Shown: one piece after another, positions 35,353 to 46,799 of the stretch
Layout: the number at the start of each line of letters is the position of its first letter
Numbering within the stretch: position 1 is the stretch's first letter
NCBI RefSeq assembly: GCF_901000735.1
Contig: NC_081543.1
Span: 34,406,590 to 34,470,589, forward strand
Reading direction: 5' to 3'
Length of the DNA stretch: 64,000 bases
Origin: Corylus avellana
Lineage: Eukaryota > Streptophyta > Magnoliopsida > Fagales > Betulaceae
Notes under the pieces: generated by a model
Told to the model about the DNA's origin: nothing
The model's database searches: none
The model's input: only the letters and a program-made list of their open reading frames with translations
Made by a program: the position numbers and the translations under genes

Positions 35353-38300
35353 TCCATGGACGAAAAAAAGAAAAGAAAAGATTTTTCAAATGCTTAAAAA
35401 GCCAATACAGTTTTGGGATATATAAATACTCAAATTTAATATAAAAAAAAAATGGTGCATGATTTTCGTTTCGAGCCCCAATAGTTTTTCGATGACAAGT
35501 AAAAACTGTAGGCGAGTCATTTTTCCTCCTTTATATATAGATTTACGACAATAAATAGGAGCTACTAAATCTATTTTTCTTTCATATTTGTTAAAAAATA
35601 AAGAAACTTGTCTTCTTCGTTAGTCTTTGAATTTTTGTTTTTGTTTTTTTGAAGTAAATTAGTGTTTGAAATTTGTAATTAAGCATGAACTTGTCAACAT
35701 ATCATTATATTTTTATCTTATTAGTGTTTTATTTTAATTTTTTATATTTAATACAGTTTTTATGTCCAACCAACCACGACAGCGGTTGGATGGGATGGGA
35801 CGACGGCGGCCTTGCCTCATGGCATGAGGCCATTTTTTTTTTCTATTTTTTTTTAATCTTAGTAATTATTATAATCTCATTGCTCTTCGCTATTAAATTA
35901 GCGGTGTGGCCCAACACGTGAAATATTTAATTGAAATGAGGGGTGAATTGACGGAGTCAAGGTTCGATCCTAGAACCTTAGCTCTGATACCATGTTAAAT
36001 TACCAGTTATCCCAAAAGCTTAAGCTGATAGAAAGAGATAAATTTAATCACTTAACCATTACTTTAATATTCCCAACCATGATGGCGGCCGTAGTAGTTA
36101 GATATTGCATAAGGCAAATTTTTTATTTTTAAATGTTTTCATCTTAAAGGCATAATTGTAATTTCTTGTTATTTCTATTGTAAATTTTAGAAAAAGTAAA
36201 GAAGATCTTGGGTTGTAATCAACAAAATATTGAAAACTCAAATCGTAAATAGAACTGAAATAAAACACAAACAATATATGTTAAAATAATTTTTTTTCTT
36301 ATTTTGTAAGATTAGCAACAAACGATGTAGTATCTAATTAAACAATGTATAATTGGCACATGTAGTTTTTCTCTTCATAAAAAAAGTATATAATTTTTTA
36401 AAAGTGATTAAATTGGCATATGTACTTAACTAAACTACCTTATCAATTTGATACTTTCTTTCAAAAAAATAAATTTAGGGAAAAATACATTTTACCCCTC
36501 TGTACTATCCATCTATTTGCACTATTAACCCCAATATTTAAAAAGTGACACTTTATCTCCCCCAAACTTCCAAATTGTTGCAATTCAACCATTCTGACTT
36601 CTTTTTTTTTTTCCCAAAATGCCCCCGTCCCAAGTTAAAATAAATAAATAAAATATAAAATTAAAATAAAATATAAAAATTAAGGGGTGGCCGGCCAACC
36701 CAGTTGTGAAATTTTAGTAATTTCACACATTTCCGTTAGGATTTAACAGAAAATCTTAACGAAAAGGGAAAAGTGGAAGGAAATCAAAGTTCGATACACC
36801 AAAGTGTGAGACTTTAAACATTGGGGAGGTGTTTGCAAAAGATGCGTAACTTCATGGGGTAAGTGAAATTACCCCTTAGATTAATTTGGTGGCGATGCAG
36901 GACACTTGGATGGATTTGGTGGTGCACTTTAACTAAGGTGGCTGGCATGTATGCTAATGGCTCCAATAATAAATTATTATTGGATCAAAATTTATTGGTT
37001 CAAGCTCTTTAGGTTAAGGTAGGGCCAGAAATGGAATGTAGTTGGATATTATGGTGATTGAAGAATCCGAGGTAAAGAGGAGATCGATGTGTTGGAATAT
37101 ATACTCACATATGGGTGGGCATGACTTGAGCTTTACATCGAATATATATTAATTAAAGATAAAAAGTAAGTGATTTTGATATAATATTCTTAGATCCAAA
37201 CCCACTTGAATTAAACTTAGTTAATGTAAAGCCTTAATATATTTATTGTGTTAAACCCTCACGAATTATATATTCATTCTCAACAAAATCATTGTAAAGG
37301 GCACGGGGAGTTCAAATTAAAGAAATGTTTCTTAATTTCCATTAATTGCGAAGAAATTAAATGTAAGTTGTTGATTGTTATAGAATATATATAACATATA
37401 TTATATGATTCCATAATAGGTATATATCCCTTATAAGATATTGATTGTAACAACGTGCATGAATGGAATCAAATCATTTTGATTTGGTTATAAGCATACT
37501 TATATTTATAAGGGGTGGAACAGAATTTTGAGTGAGGGGGAGGAAACTAAAAAAAAAAAAAAAATTGAGGGAGAGGAAATTAATTTTTGAGAGCTTTCAC
37601 TTCTTTGTCCAACGTACATGAGAAGCCACATTGATCATAGCCTAGAAAGAATTTAATTTGAGAATAGACTTCAACTTATCATTTGAGGGGCGAAAAAGTA
37701 ATTTGGGGGACGAAAAATGAAATATTAAGGATAATAATGGATTTAATAGTTTTTTTTTTTTAAGATTTTTAAAAATTCTTGTGGTACACTCATCATCGCC
37801 AAGCATGTATGTGCTTTCACCTGTACTTATCTTTCATCTATCCCAGTGTTTTGTTCACATGTCTTTTGTATTGTAAACATCATAAGAATAAGATCGAACA
37901 CAATACGTAACCCTAGCTATCACGCTCTTCTATAAAGGGAAGAACCACTCGCAAATCTTTGTTTCCATTTTTCTCTTCCTTCCGCTTTTCTATTTAATTT
38001 TCTACTTTATTATTTTAATTTGTTTTCATGGTATGAAAGCTGCCAACGGTCTTTGATCCATACTGCATGTCCTGTTCTTTTCAGGGCAGTGCCCTCCCTC
38101 TTTGGATTCCTCCCCCGACATCCACTTAGAGAACTCATTCTCTCTCTCTCTCTCTCTCTCTCTATCGTCTTGCCGACACTATTGTCAATTGACAAAGTTT
38201 AAACTCTCTCACCTCAACAACCACAATATTAATATTATTCATATATATCCCTGGCCGGACCCTGTTCCATGAAAATGAAATTAAGAAAAGTACTCCATTT

Positions 38301-41300
38301 ACACTTGTCACAGACACATCAACAAGTGGCCCAAGTACTACAAAACCTCTTTAGTCATATGCCCTTAATTATGATCCTCTATTCGCGTACGCCACAAGAG
38401 ACACGGTATGCATGGGCCGCATGGCACCTTTGGTGGGACTTTCTTTCTTTCTCTCTCTCTCTCTTATCTTTTCTTTTTTAAATTTTTTTTTAAAAATTTT
38501 TTTTATGTAGTAACAATTTCTAAATTGGGTAAGGATAAAAATAGCGTTAATATCGTTTGTCCCAAAAATTTAAGCTATACTTACAAAAAAAAAAAAGGGA
38601 TTAAACTGATAGAAAGTCGAAATAAATTTAATCCTTTAATCAATACTTCAAATATTTAATTAAAATGAGTGATGAATTGATGGAGTTTATATTTAATACT
38701 ATATAAACAGGGGTGGAACCAGGGTAAGCCTAATTTTTTGTTTTTGTTTTCTTTAAAAAAATATATCCTTAAAAATATTTGCACCCCAAACTTAAAAGTC
38801 TAGTTTCGCCTCTCTCTATCTAAATAGATAATTATATAATATATATAAGATGTAACTCATACATCTTTATCTATTTTTAGCTCCTATTTTTTATTAGTTT
38901 TAACTTTTGAGATAAATAGTGATTTAACAAATTGTAAACGAGATTCATAAAAATATCCTATTTTAAACCCGTAATGCTTATAATAAATTCAAGATCATTG
39001 ACCATCTCCTGTTGTTAAATGGCTGATGACTTTTGGTAGATTATATTTGGCGCTCAATTGAAGGCGGGCCATGCACAGAGAGAGAGAGAGAGAGAGAGAG
39101 TGATTGAGACATAGGAGATACGTGGAAAGAAAATGCGAGTTGTAGAAGTTACTAGTTTTTGTCGTTAATTAGATGCGGAGAAGAACCCTTATCCATTATT
39201 TGACTAGTTCTAAGTTGGTGTACATCGACTGCATGCCAAAGCTTCTTTGATCATCCACGTGAGTCTGAATAGGGAAAACGTCTGAATAAGGTTGTCTGCT
39301 GATGGCTCTCATTTTTCTTTTTCTATTTAATAAAGTAATCCACTTTTTTTATTTTTCTTTTATGACGATTTTTGCAATATAAAGGGTTTGATTATTATGG
39401 AGCCATGGCGATGGAACACGTGAACCCTTTACTTTCCTACCAACTCTACAAATGCCGGGAATAGTTCATTCTTGAAAATCGACTTACAAAAATTTTTTAA
39501 TTTAATTTTTTTTATTAATGTTCGTGATAATATATAGTATTATAGGTCTACTGAAATTCCTTCCAATATGTGATGATAATTATTGTCATGAGAAATATAA
39601 ATATAAATGGAAATAATTATTGGATGGCTACGTGGGTGTAAATGATGGTAGTGGGATAATTAAGAATATTATCTTAATCACTTGTGTATGTCCATGTGTC
39701 CCTATGAATCTATGATATTTTTGTTTGAAGTTCCTTCCTTGGGCACTAAGCAATTATTTATCTTCATCATGGAAGAAATTAATACAGCCCAATAATTTGT
39801 GAGCACGAAACACATGAGAATGTACAATTTTGGTCATGCCGACAGGTGCCCTTGTACTTGTGATCGTTAAACATTGCATCAGAGGTGTTCATACTTCATA
39901 TTCACTTTGGAGGCCAAATGCATAAAACCAAAAAAGAAGAAGAGTTTTTCCACGTAGGGTTCATTCCAGAAGCCTCTCTCTCTCTCTCTCTCTCTCTATC
40001 TGGGGTCACCTTCCCGATCCTTCGCTTTCACGGTCTTCTCAGCATATATTTAGAAACAAAAAAAGAAAAGAAAAGGTCGAAATGTTTAATTAAGCTTTAA
40101 GAAGTAATCTTGACCAGTCAATTGCTCACCCTAATGATAAGACTTGATCAGACGTACGTAAGGAGGACATACATGATCATATCACAATGGAGATCAAGGC
40201 GCGCGATCATAGAGGTGACTTTTTTTTTTTCTTTTTTTTTAAAGCCAAATTATAAGGAATGGTTGGAGAAGAGGGTGTTTCTTATTTTCGATCGAAATGA
40301 AAGAGAGAATAAGAGATCAATTAAAAATGTTTTTAAACGCAATCTATCTAACAAATATACATAATAGTTTGTGCTCTTGGACACTTCACCTACAAGTCTT
40401 TCTGCTATGAAAAGAGGGCGAGTGAAAATGAATATCCTAAATAACTTTGAAGCAAAGTTCCAATTAATTGCAAGGATTATATTGATAGCATCACATTCTA
40501 TGTTACCAAATTCCTTAATTTTACAATAAAAATACCTCATCTCTATAGCATTCAGTCCGGAGTTGTTTACTCATGTCTTTTAAGAGAATTTTTTTTTTTT
40601 TTTTTGATCATGTGATAGTATAAAAGTAAAAATATTTTTAAAGAAAATAGCTTTAATCAGACCATGGTGTAAATGAGGTATTTTGATTAGAAGTAGATAA
40701 TTCAGTTTAAAACACTAAAAATTAATATAATCATTCACACTAAATAACTTTTATTCTTTTAACAAAATATTTTATAGACAAAATATTCATTAATAAAACT
40801 ACTGAATCTGCCATCTTTATTAGTTCTAGAGACTTTGAGATGGATACTGGATAGAGCTTGATAGTGACCCGTGACATGTTCCGAGACTCCAATGTCTTGA
40901 TAGGGCCAGCATGACATGTTCCGGCCACCGGCCTACTCTTTCCTCCCAATGCACGGCCTAGAGATCTGATCAAATCTCTTTCTCCAAATAATTAAAGCAA
41001 CTTTTTGGGTTTTTTTTTTTCTAAATTATTATTATTATTATTTTTTGTTTCTTTTAATGCTCAAGAGTCAAGAACATGATGAGGCTCATAAGTGTCAGCT
41101 TATATAATACAAAAAACAACAGTACTAAAAGTACGTAAAATTTTCATTTTTTCCTTTAAAAAAAAAATCCATAATATTTCGCTCCACTATGCAGGATCGA
41201 GAGCACTGTGTGTGCTTTTAACCTTTGGAAAAAGGAACACCCAAAGAAGACAACTTTATCCAAAAAGAAAGCAATCTTTTATGGGCTGGAAACGTCTGCA

Positions 41301-43198
41301 TGTTGCGTCAATTGCATATCAATGGAGAAAGCAGAAACCAATACGTGGATGACACCTTGGGCAATACACAGTTTCCATAAATAGTGAAAGGAAAGGAAAC
41401 CACGTTTTTTTACTCCTCCACCGACAAATATGCTTAATATTATATTCAGTCAAATCTCTAGATATTAACCTTTTTTACTCTCACCAGCAAAATAGGTAAA
41501 ATTATAACCTTTTTTACTATCATCTCTGCGAACATCCACATGAAGTTTGTAGCCGTTGTAGGGGGACAAGGACAATGTAATTAATTGGACTTTGAACGTT
41601 CCATACACGTAGAGTTTAATGCAAACATAAATACCACTCAGTTCTGCACAGTACTTTTGAATGAGAGGGCATGGCCGGCTTTATTGAATTTTAATCACTT
41701 GTCCGTGGTGGTTTCTCTAAAAAATAATGTAGGAAACACTGACTTCTGGTCAATTAGATCGCATACCAGTTTTTATAGACTTGCTAAGCTAAGTGATTGC
41801 TTAGTAAAAAAGAAAGATGTGTGATTATTGACTCAAAAAGCTTTCCACTACAAGTCTACAAACAAGTTTTAGGTCAATAATTACATATTCAGTCAAGCAA
41901 ATATATAATGAAGATGAAATATATATATATATATATATATATCAGAATTTATTAAATTTCAATCGAAACCAAATGTTGCCTCTAAGAAGCTATCTCTTCA
42001 ACAATAACAAATCCGACAAATTATTTACTTTCTTTTTTTTTTTTTCCTCACTAAAATGCACACAAAGCCACACTAAGCACCAAAGTAGCCGAGCCCACCA
42101 ACAAATTTTTAGGATTTATAGTCCATGCAGATGATGGTGACGGCTGCGGTACAGTGTCATTGCCCGATGGAGTTCCCGGCGCATTTGCCGGACTTGAGTT
42201 CGCAGTCGTCGGCGACTGAGTTGTCGGTTCTGGCGGAGATGAATACTCAGAGGACGGCGCCGATGACGGAGGTGTAGCAGCCGGAGATGATGATGTTGGT
42301 GTCAAAGCTGGGGTGTACGCTTCTGGAGATAGCGCCGGTGGGATTGAAATAGACGGAGTTGTCGCCGCCGGTGGCATAGCCGGAGTGTAGGCTTCTGGAG
42401 ATAGCGCCGGTGGTATTGAAATCGACGGAGTTGTCGCCGCCGGAGATGGCGATGCCGGGGTGTAGGCTTCTGGAGACAGAGCCGGTGGTATTGAAATCGA
42501 CGGAGTTGTCGCCGCCGGAGATGGCGAGGCCGGTGGCATAGCCGGGGTGTAGGCTTCTGGAGATGGCGCCGGTGGTGTTGAAACCGACGGAGTTTCCGCC
42601 GCCGTCGGTGGCTTAGCTGGGGTGTAGGATCCTGGAGACGGTGCCAATGGCGGTGATACAAACGGAGGTTTCGCCGCCGGAGATGGCGACATCGGTGGCA
42701 GAGCTACCGGAGTCGGCGGGGCAGAAGGACGAGGGTTTTGGCTGTGGTTTCTCACCGCCAAAACAACGACAGTCAGTCTCTGCCCCTTCTCACAGTTTTG
42801 CTCCTTCCCACTGATGAAATAGAACGGCCCGGACCTATCAAAACTGAACTCAGAATCTCCGTCCTCCAATTTCTTCTCGGGATTCGTTTTGTTGCATTTG
42901 TCGAAATCGTCTTTTGTTTTCACCACCAACACAGAATCCGACCCTTTCTTATACTTGAAAACTGCAAAACAAACAAAAACACACCACTCAAAACATAAAT
43001 CAACCAAAAATTAATTCCCAAGTCAAAACGACAAGAAAAAAAAAAAAATTTAATTAATTACCGAGAGTATCGTTGACTTGGAACCTGTTTCTCCCAACCC
43101 AGTGGTCGTAGTTCTCGGAGGGATTCAATACCCACCCATCTTTTCCACCAACATAGAATTTATAGGCCGAGGAGGAGGAGGATAGAAAACCAGAACAG
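35353..43198. repeat. Duplicated block, copy B (7.85 kb, starts at gap)
   Basis: Collinear with 27362-35252. It starts abruptly at the gap (TCCATGGACGAAAAAAAG against TCCATGGAAGAAAAAAAG in A) and continues past the point where A is truncated into unique sequence, which supplies the phytocyanin start codon and promoter. Content matches A: AT-rich spacer, a MITE at 36478-36875, microsatellites and the phytocyanin gene. Confidence 0.95.
36478..36875. mobile_element. MITE with TTA duplication, copy B
   Basis: This is the counterpart of 28485-28862 inside the second block, about 20 bp longer through small indels. TTA flanks it at 36475-36477 and 36876-36878. It is more diverged between the blocks than the surrounding sequence, as expected for a non-genic repeat. 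Confidence 0.6.
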
Positions 43199-43245
43199 AG
43201 AAGAAAAAAGAAAAGGAAGAAATATTGTCTGTGAAAGTAGTCCAT
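42051..43245 (-). CDS. Early nodulin-like protein (phytocyanin) with arabinogalactan-type tail, 364 aa
   Basis: Two exons, 43062-43245 and 42051-42961, share a G-TT split codon at the position usual for phytocyanins (NDTL/VFKYKKG). Order in the protein: signal peptide (residues 1-~27, MDYFHRQYFFLFFFLLCSG), plastocyanin-like domain (~28-130), Pro/Ser/Ala/Thr-rich region (~135-335) with repeats of SPEAYTPA and TTPSISIPP, and a hydrophobic tail (LLVGSATLVLSVALCAF) fitting a GPI-anchor signal. The disulphide cysteines are present (DKCNKTNP, EQNCEKGQ). The His normally found before the second Cys is Gln-Asn here, so copper binding is unlikely, as in the ENODL subgroup. Likely location: plasma-membrane outer face or wall. 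The tail repeats are arabinogalactan glycosylation candidates. Confidence 0.93.
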
Positions 43246-43312
43246 CCTGAGGGAATGGAAACGGAGAAGAATGTTCGTGGAAGATGTGGAAGTGTAAGGT
43301 GGAAGGGGTTGG

Positions 43313-43321
43313 ATTATAAAG
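43313..43321 (-). promoter_or_regulatory. TATA-like box of the phytocyanin gene
   Basis: On the minus strand CTTTATAAT lies about 70 bases before the ATG at 43245, a plausible core promoter position for a short leader. Inferred from position and sequence only. Confidence 0.4.
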
Positions 43322-43483
43322 AGGGATTTCCATGGAGACTAACGTCCATGTTTTTTTTTCTGGGTCTGGGCCATAGAGGTTAACGTTCGGAAAGGAAAGA
43401 AATATTGCTGAAAGCGTGTGAGAATTTCGTATGGTGCGCTAAATGATCAGCTGCCGTATTTTTCCAGCCGTGTGGAGAACTTC

Positions 43484-43567
43484 TGACGTGGCATAATCGT
43501 AGGGACTCAATGGTGGAAATTAATTAATAATTTAATGTGTTAGTTGGAGCGTCACTTCTGACGTGGC
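43484..43567. promoter_or_regulatory. Paired TGACGTGGC (ACGT-core) elements upstream of phytocyanin gene
   Basis: The 14-mer ACTTCTGACGTGGC occurs at 43479-43492 and 43554-43567, 75 bases apart and 235-325 bases upstream of the start codon. TGACGTGGC is a C/G-hybrid box bound by plant bZIP factors in general; which factor acts here is unknown. Confidence 0.4.
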
Positions 43568-43599
43568 GTTATTGTGTAGAGTACGTAGTAGCCAAAGCG

Positions 43600-46380
43600 A
43601 ATTAGAGAGGGAAGAAAAAAAAAGGGAAAAGACTTTTCCAATCATTCATCAACTTCTCGTCGTCTACGTACGTCGACGTTTCACAAGAATAATTTTTCCT
43701 TACGGATACCCAAAATAAAAAAAAAATCAGAATTTAACAATGAGTAAGAAACACGGGGACTAAAAAGCCTACATTGGGTAGAGTGAGGACCAGCTAATAA
43801 AGTCAAGTTTTACCCCAAATCACAAAGCCCTAATTTCATTTAAAACCTTAATTTCACTTTCTAGCCCTCACTGATCAATCATTGCTTTATATGGATGGTC
43901 GGGCACCGATGGATCACTAAAGAGCATCGATTTATCAATGATTGTATCAGATTTAATTTGGGTATTTTATCCGTCCGAGCTTCCAACTTTTTACCATCTA
44001 CATATTCCTAGCTAATGTGTCGTAAAGTCCTAAAGGCACTTATTTTACTAGTATTGGTCACATTTAGGTCTTAAAAATCATAGCTTTTTTAACACAAAAC
44101 CTTTAAAGCTTTCCATTTAGATTCTCAAACAACATTAACTCATAAAATAAAGGAGTTTTGTGTGTGTAGTACTCTCCAAAGTTCCAAACCACAAATTATC
44201 TAGCCATAGAATTTCTTGTGGTATAAAAGTCACCTCTTTTCTCCATAATTAACCAATTTCCTACCTTTATCTACACTTTTAACATGCTAAACAACATATT
44301 AACCAAAGTAAACTTAAACAGCAAAATATAGAGGCAAGAGTTTCCCATTTTTACCCCTTGGTAGTGTAGACTCTTCTTTGTTAGCCTTAACGCACCATAA
44401 AAATGGTTCCTCTCTCGCTCTCTGTCGGCTGCTAGGAGGACAGAAAAAGAACTTTCTAAGATTTTTTTTTTATTTTTTACAAGTTTTGCACGTATTATTT
44501 TTGCATGCAAGTTTGATGCTGATCGATCAATATGTTATACCGCTATATTGGTTACTGTGGATAAGGAACTAATGTGGCATCGATTGATCACCCTTCAGAT
44601 GCTAATCAACCGGTCTACCTGAATTTTGGTGTTTTTGATTATTTATTAATATGCTTTATTTTTTTTCTAGGTCTTTGCCTACTTTAGGGATTTTATTGTT
44701 TGTTTCCCATTTTATAACACTAGTTTTCTTTAATTAATTAGGGGCATTCTTCAATTTTAAATTTTATTCTGATAAATTAATATTTTTCTTTTGATTATGA
44801 ATGTCACGTGTGTTTTTCAAATTGTATTTTTTCTTTTCTTATAAATTACTACATGTTTTGTTTGGGGTATTACATCCGACATTATATGGAGACAGAACGG
44901 AAAACTAAACTTAAGAGGATTGACGTGGAGAATGTACGAGCACTTAGAAACACTTTTTGATGAGGTTTTTTTTTTTCGATCGTAACAAATAGGGGAGTCA
45001 CGAATGTACGTATGGGAGTTGACTAATTATATTTTGACATATTTTAATTTGATGTTTTGATGTTGGACTGTGTCTTTGACTTTTGTTGATGGACGTGTTG
45101 TGGAGTTTTTTTTTTTTAATTATTTTATTATTTTTATTATTATTATTTTTTTTATGATGATTGATTTTCAAAATTAGTATGGTTCTAAGTCCAAATTAGG
45201 GTTTAATTTGGTTTTGGAATTAGATTCAAAATTGTTTTGAAATTATTAAGTCCAGATAAAAATTGATCGCTATTTCATACAATCCTTTGTTTTATGTGTA
45301 ATGTCAAGTTCATCTCTCGGGAGCTCGATCTGGAGAGAGCCCTTTATTGAGAGATGAACTTTGTCAACTGGATAGCGGGAGCTCCCGAAAGATCAAAATA
45401 CACAAACAAACGCATAAATCTTTACAATTTTTTATTTTACTTTTTTTTTCTAATAAAACAACAAGGGTATTTTGAGAATTTTAATAAGATTTAACGGAAA
45501 TAGGTAATTGAAAGAAATTGAAAGTTCGATACTCTTAATTGAGAGTTTTAAACTTTAGATGGGTACTTTCAAAACGTGGTATTCACCTAAGGCTAACAAA
45601 ATACCAGGAGAACACCTAGCATTTTCTTTTCTTTAAACGCGGGCAAAACTGCTATCGGAGTTTGTAACCAACGCCAGGCAGCAAAGACTGTCAATTATTT
45701 TTCTGTGTAAAAAAACAAATGCCAATAGGACTTTGTTCGGAGTCTTTAATTAGCAAACTTTTAGGAAAAGCCTTACCGGAGTTTTTGCCAAAAACACGTT
45801 TAATGTTGTGCCATGATTGATGAACTGTCGGCATGATCTTGTGAAGACCTTCCCCAACGCGGCACCAAAGCGTCAAGACAAACATCTTCCGACACCATAT
45901 ATCCCAACATTTAGGAACAATGTGAAAAAAAGAAAAAAGAAAAAAAAAAGGCCGAAAAATTTGTCACGTACGGCGTTTACTTGACTTTGCTTGGTGGTTT
46001 TCGGCTGCCGGGAATTCCTTTCTCTGTTTTGCAGTTTATGCTACATTTTTTAATACTTAATCATAAAAATCAACATCAGGAGAAAGTTTTTATTTGAATA
46101 ACTTGTCTTTTGGGATGGCGTATACGTACGGTACGTTCATATGCATGCCAACATGCAACACGCATGGAAAAAAAAAATAGTAAAGGTATTGAGTTTTATT
46201 TACTAATTATCCGTATATGGTAAGTTTTGTAGTGTAGAAATTAAAGTGTATATATATATAAGTTTTGTAGTGTAGCAAATGGTGCAAATAAAAGGCAGAT
46301 TGTTTGGAGAATTATACATCTCACCCTTCCATATATCTAAGATCCCTGTATACATAGATATAGACGTATGTCAGTATGTG
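43600..46380. other. Intergenic spacer
   Basis: AT-rich sequence without a supported gene. The only distinct structure is a 13-bp perfect inverted repeat, AAGTTCATCTCTC, at 45306-45318 and 45349-45361, around a GC-richer loop containing GGGAGCTC, with a further GGGAGCTCCC nearby at about 45380. This is possibly a foldback remnant. Confidence 0.5.
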
Positions 46381-46384
46381 ATGA

Positions 46385-46630
46385 TCATATCTTGAATTTA
46401 CCAAATTTAACACAGAAAAAACATTCCATTGAATCGCATAAAGTTTCGCATTGGTCGGCGCATTCAGACGAGTCGGTGCCCTCAAGCGTGCACCCGCTGT
46501 AGCACTTTTTGTTGCATTGCTGGTCCACTTTCCATCTAATGGCTTCTCCGACTTCTAAGGATGCCAGGAAGACGACCATGGTGATCATCAAAAGCAATGC
46601 AGCAGCCTTGGTCGACGAAGCCATTTTCAT
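46385..46630 (-). CDS. Small secreted cysteine-rich protein, Ole e 6-like
   Basis: A single-exon, 81-residue protein. Residues 1-~30 form a signal peptide (basic start, then ALLLMITMVVFLASLEVGEA). The mature part of about 51 residues has the spacing CxxxCxxxC-x9-CxxxCxxxC (CNKKCYSGC ... CADQCETLC), followed by an extra CFFC pair. The two-triplet pattern is that of the Ole e 6 group of pollen proteins and related plant cysteine-rich peptides, which form a disulphide-linked helical hairpin. Their biochemical role is not established. The extra C-terminal pair of Cys is not in the classical six-Cys pattern. A TATA box at 46758-46765 and a purine/pyrimidine-biased leader precede the ATG at 46630. 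A thionin-like label is the main alternative. Confidence 0.8.
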   Translation of the reverse strand: MKMASSTKAAALLLMITMVVFLASLEVGEAIRWKVDQQCNKKCYSGCTLEGTDSSECADQCETLCDSMECFFCVKFGKFKI

Positions 46631-46757
46631 GCCCCCTTTTTTCTTTTTTTTTTTCCCCTTTCTGTTTACTGTCTTAAATGGGTTTTGTTAATTTGGGAGA
46701 AAGGGAGAAAGGGAGAAAGTGAGATGGATGTCTATGGAGGTTTGATCCAAGTTCATG

Positions 46758-46765
46758 TTTTTATA
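46758..46765 (-). promoter_or_regulatory. TATA box of the cysteine-rich protein gene
   Basis: Minus strand TATAAAAA about 130 bases upstream of the ATG at 46630. A (GGGAGAAA)n-type tract, CT-rich on the coding strand, lies between them in the likely 5' leader (about 46695-46725). Confidence 0.55.
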
Positions 46766-46799
46766 TCCATTAATTTGTTGAGGATGGAGCAGTTCGGTT

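Noticed and set aside
34105..43245. Two phytocyanin paralogues from a true tandem duplication
   Set aside because: Both copies end exactly at the N gap and differ only at allele-like level, so an assembly artefact is the simpler explanation.
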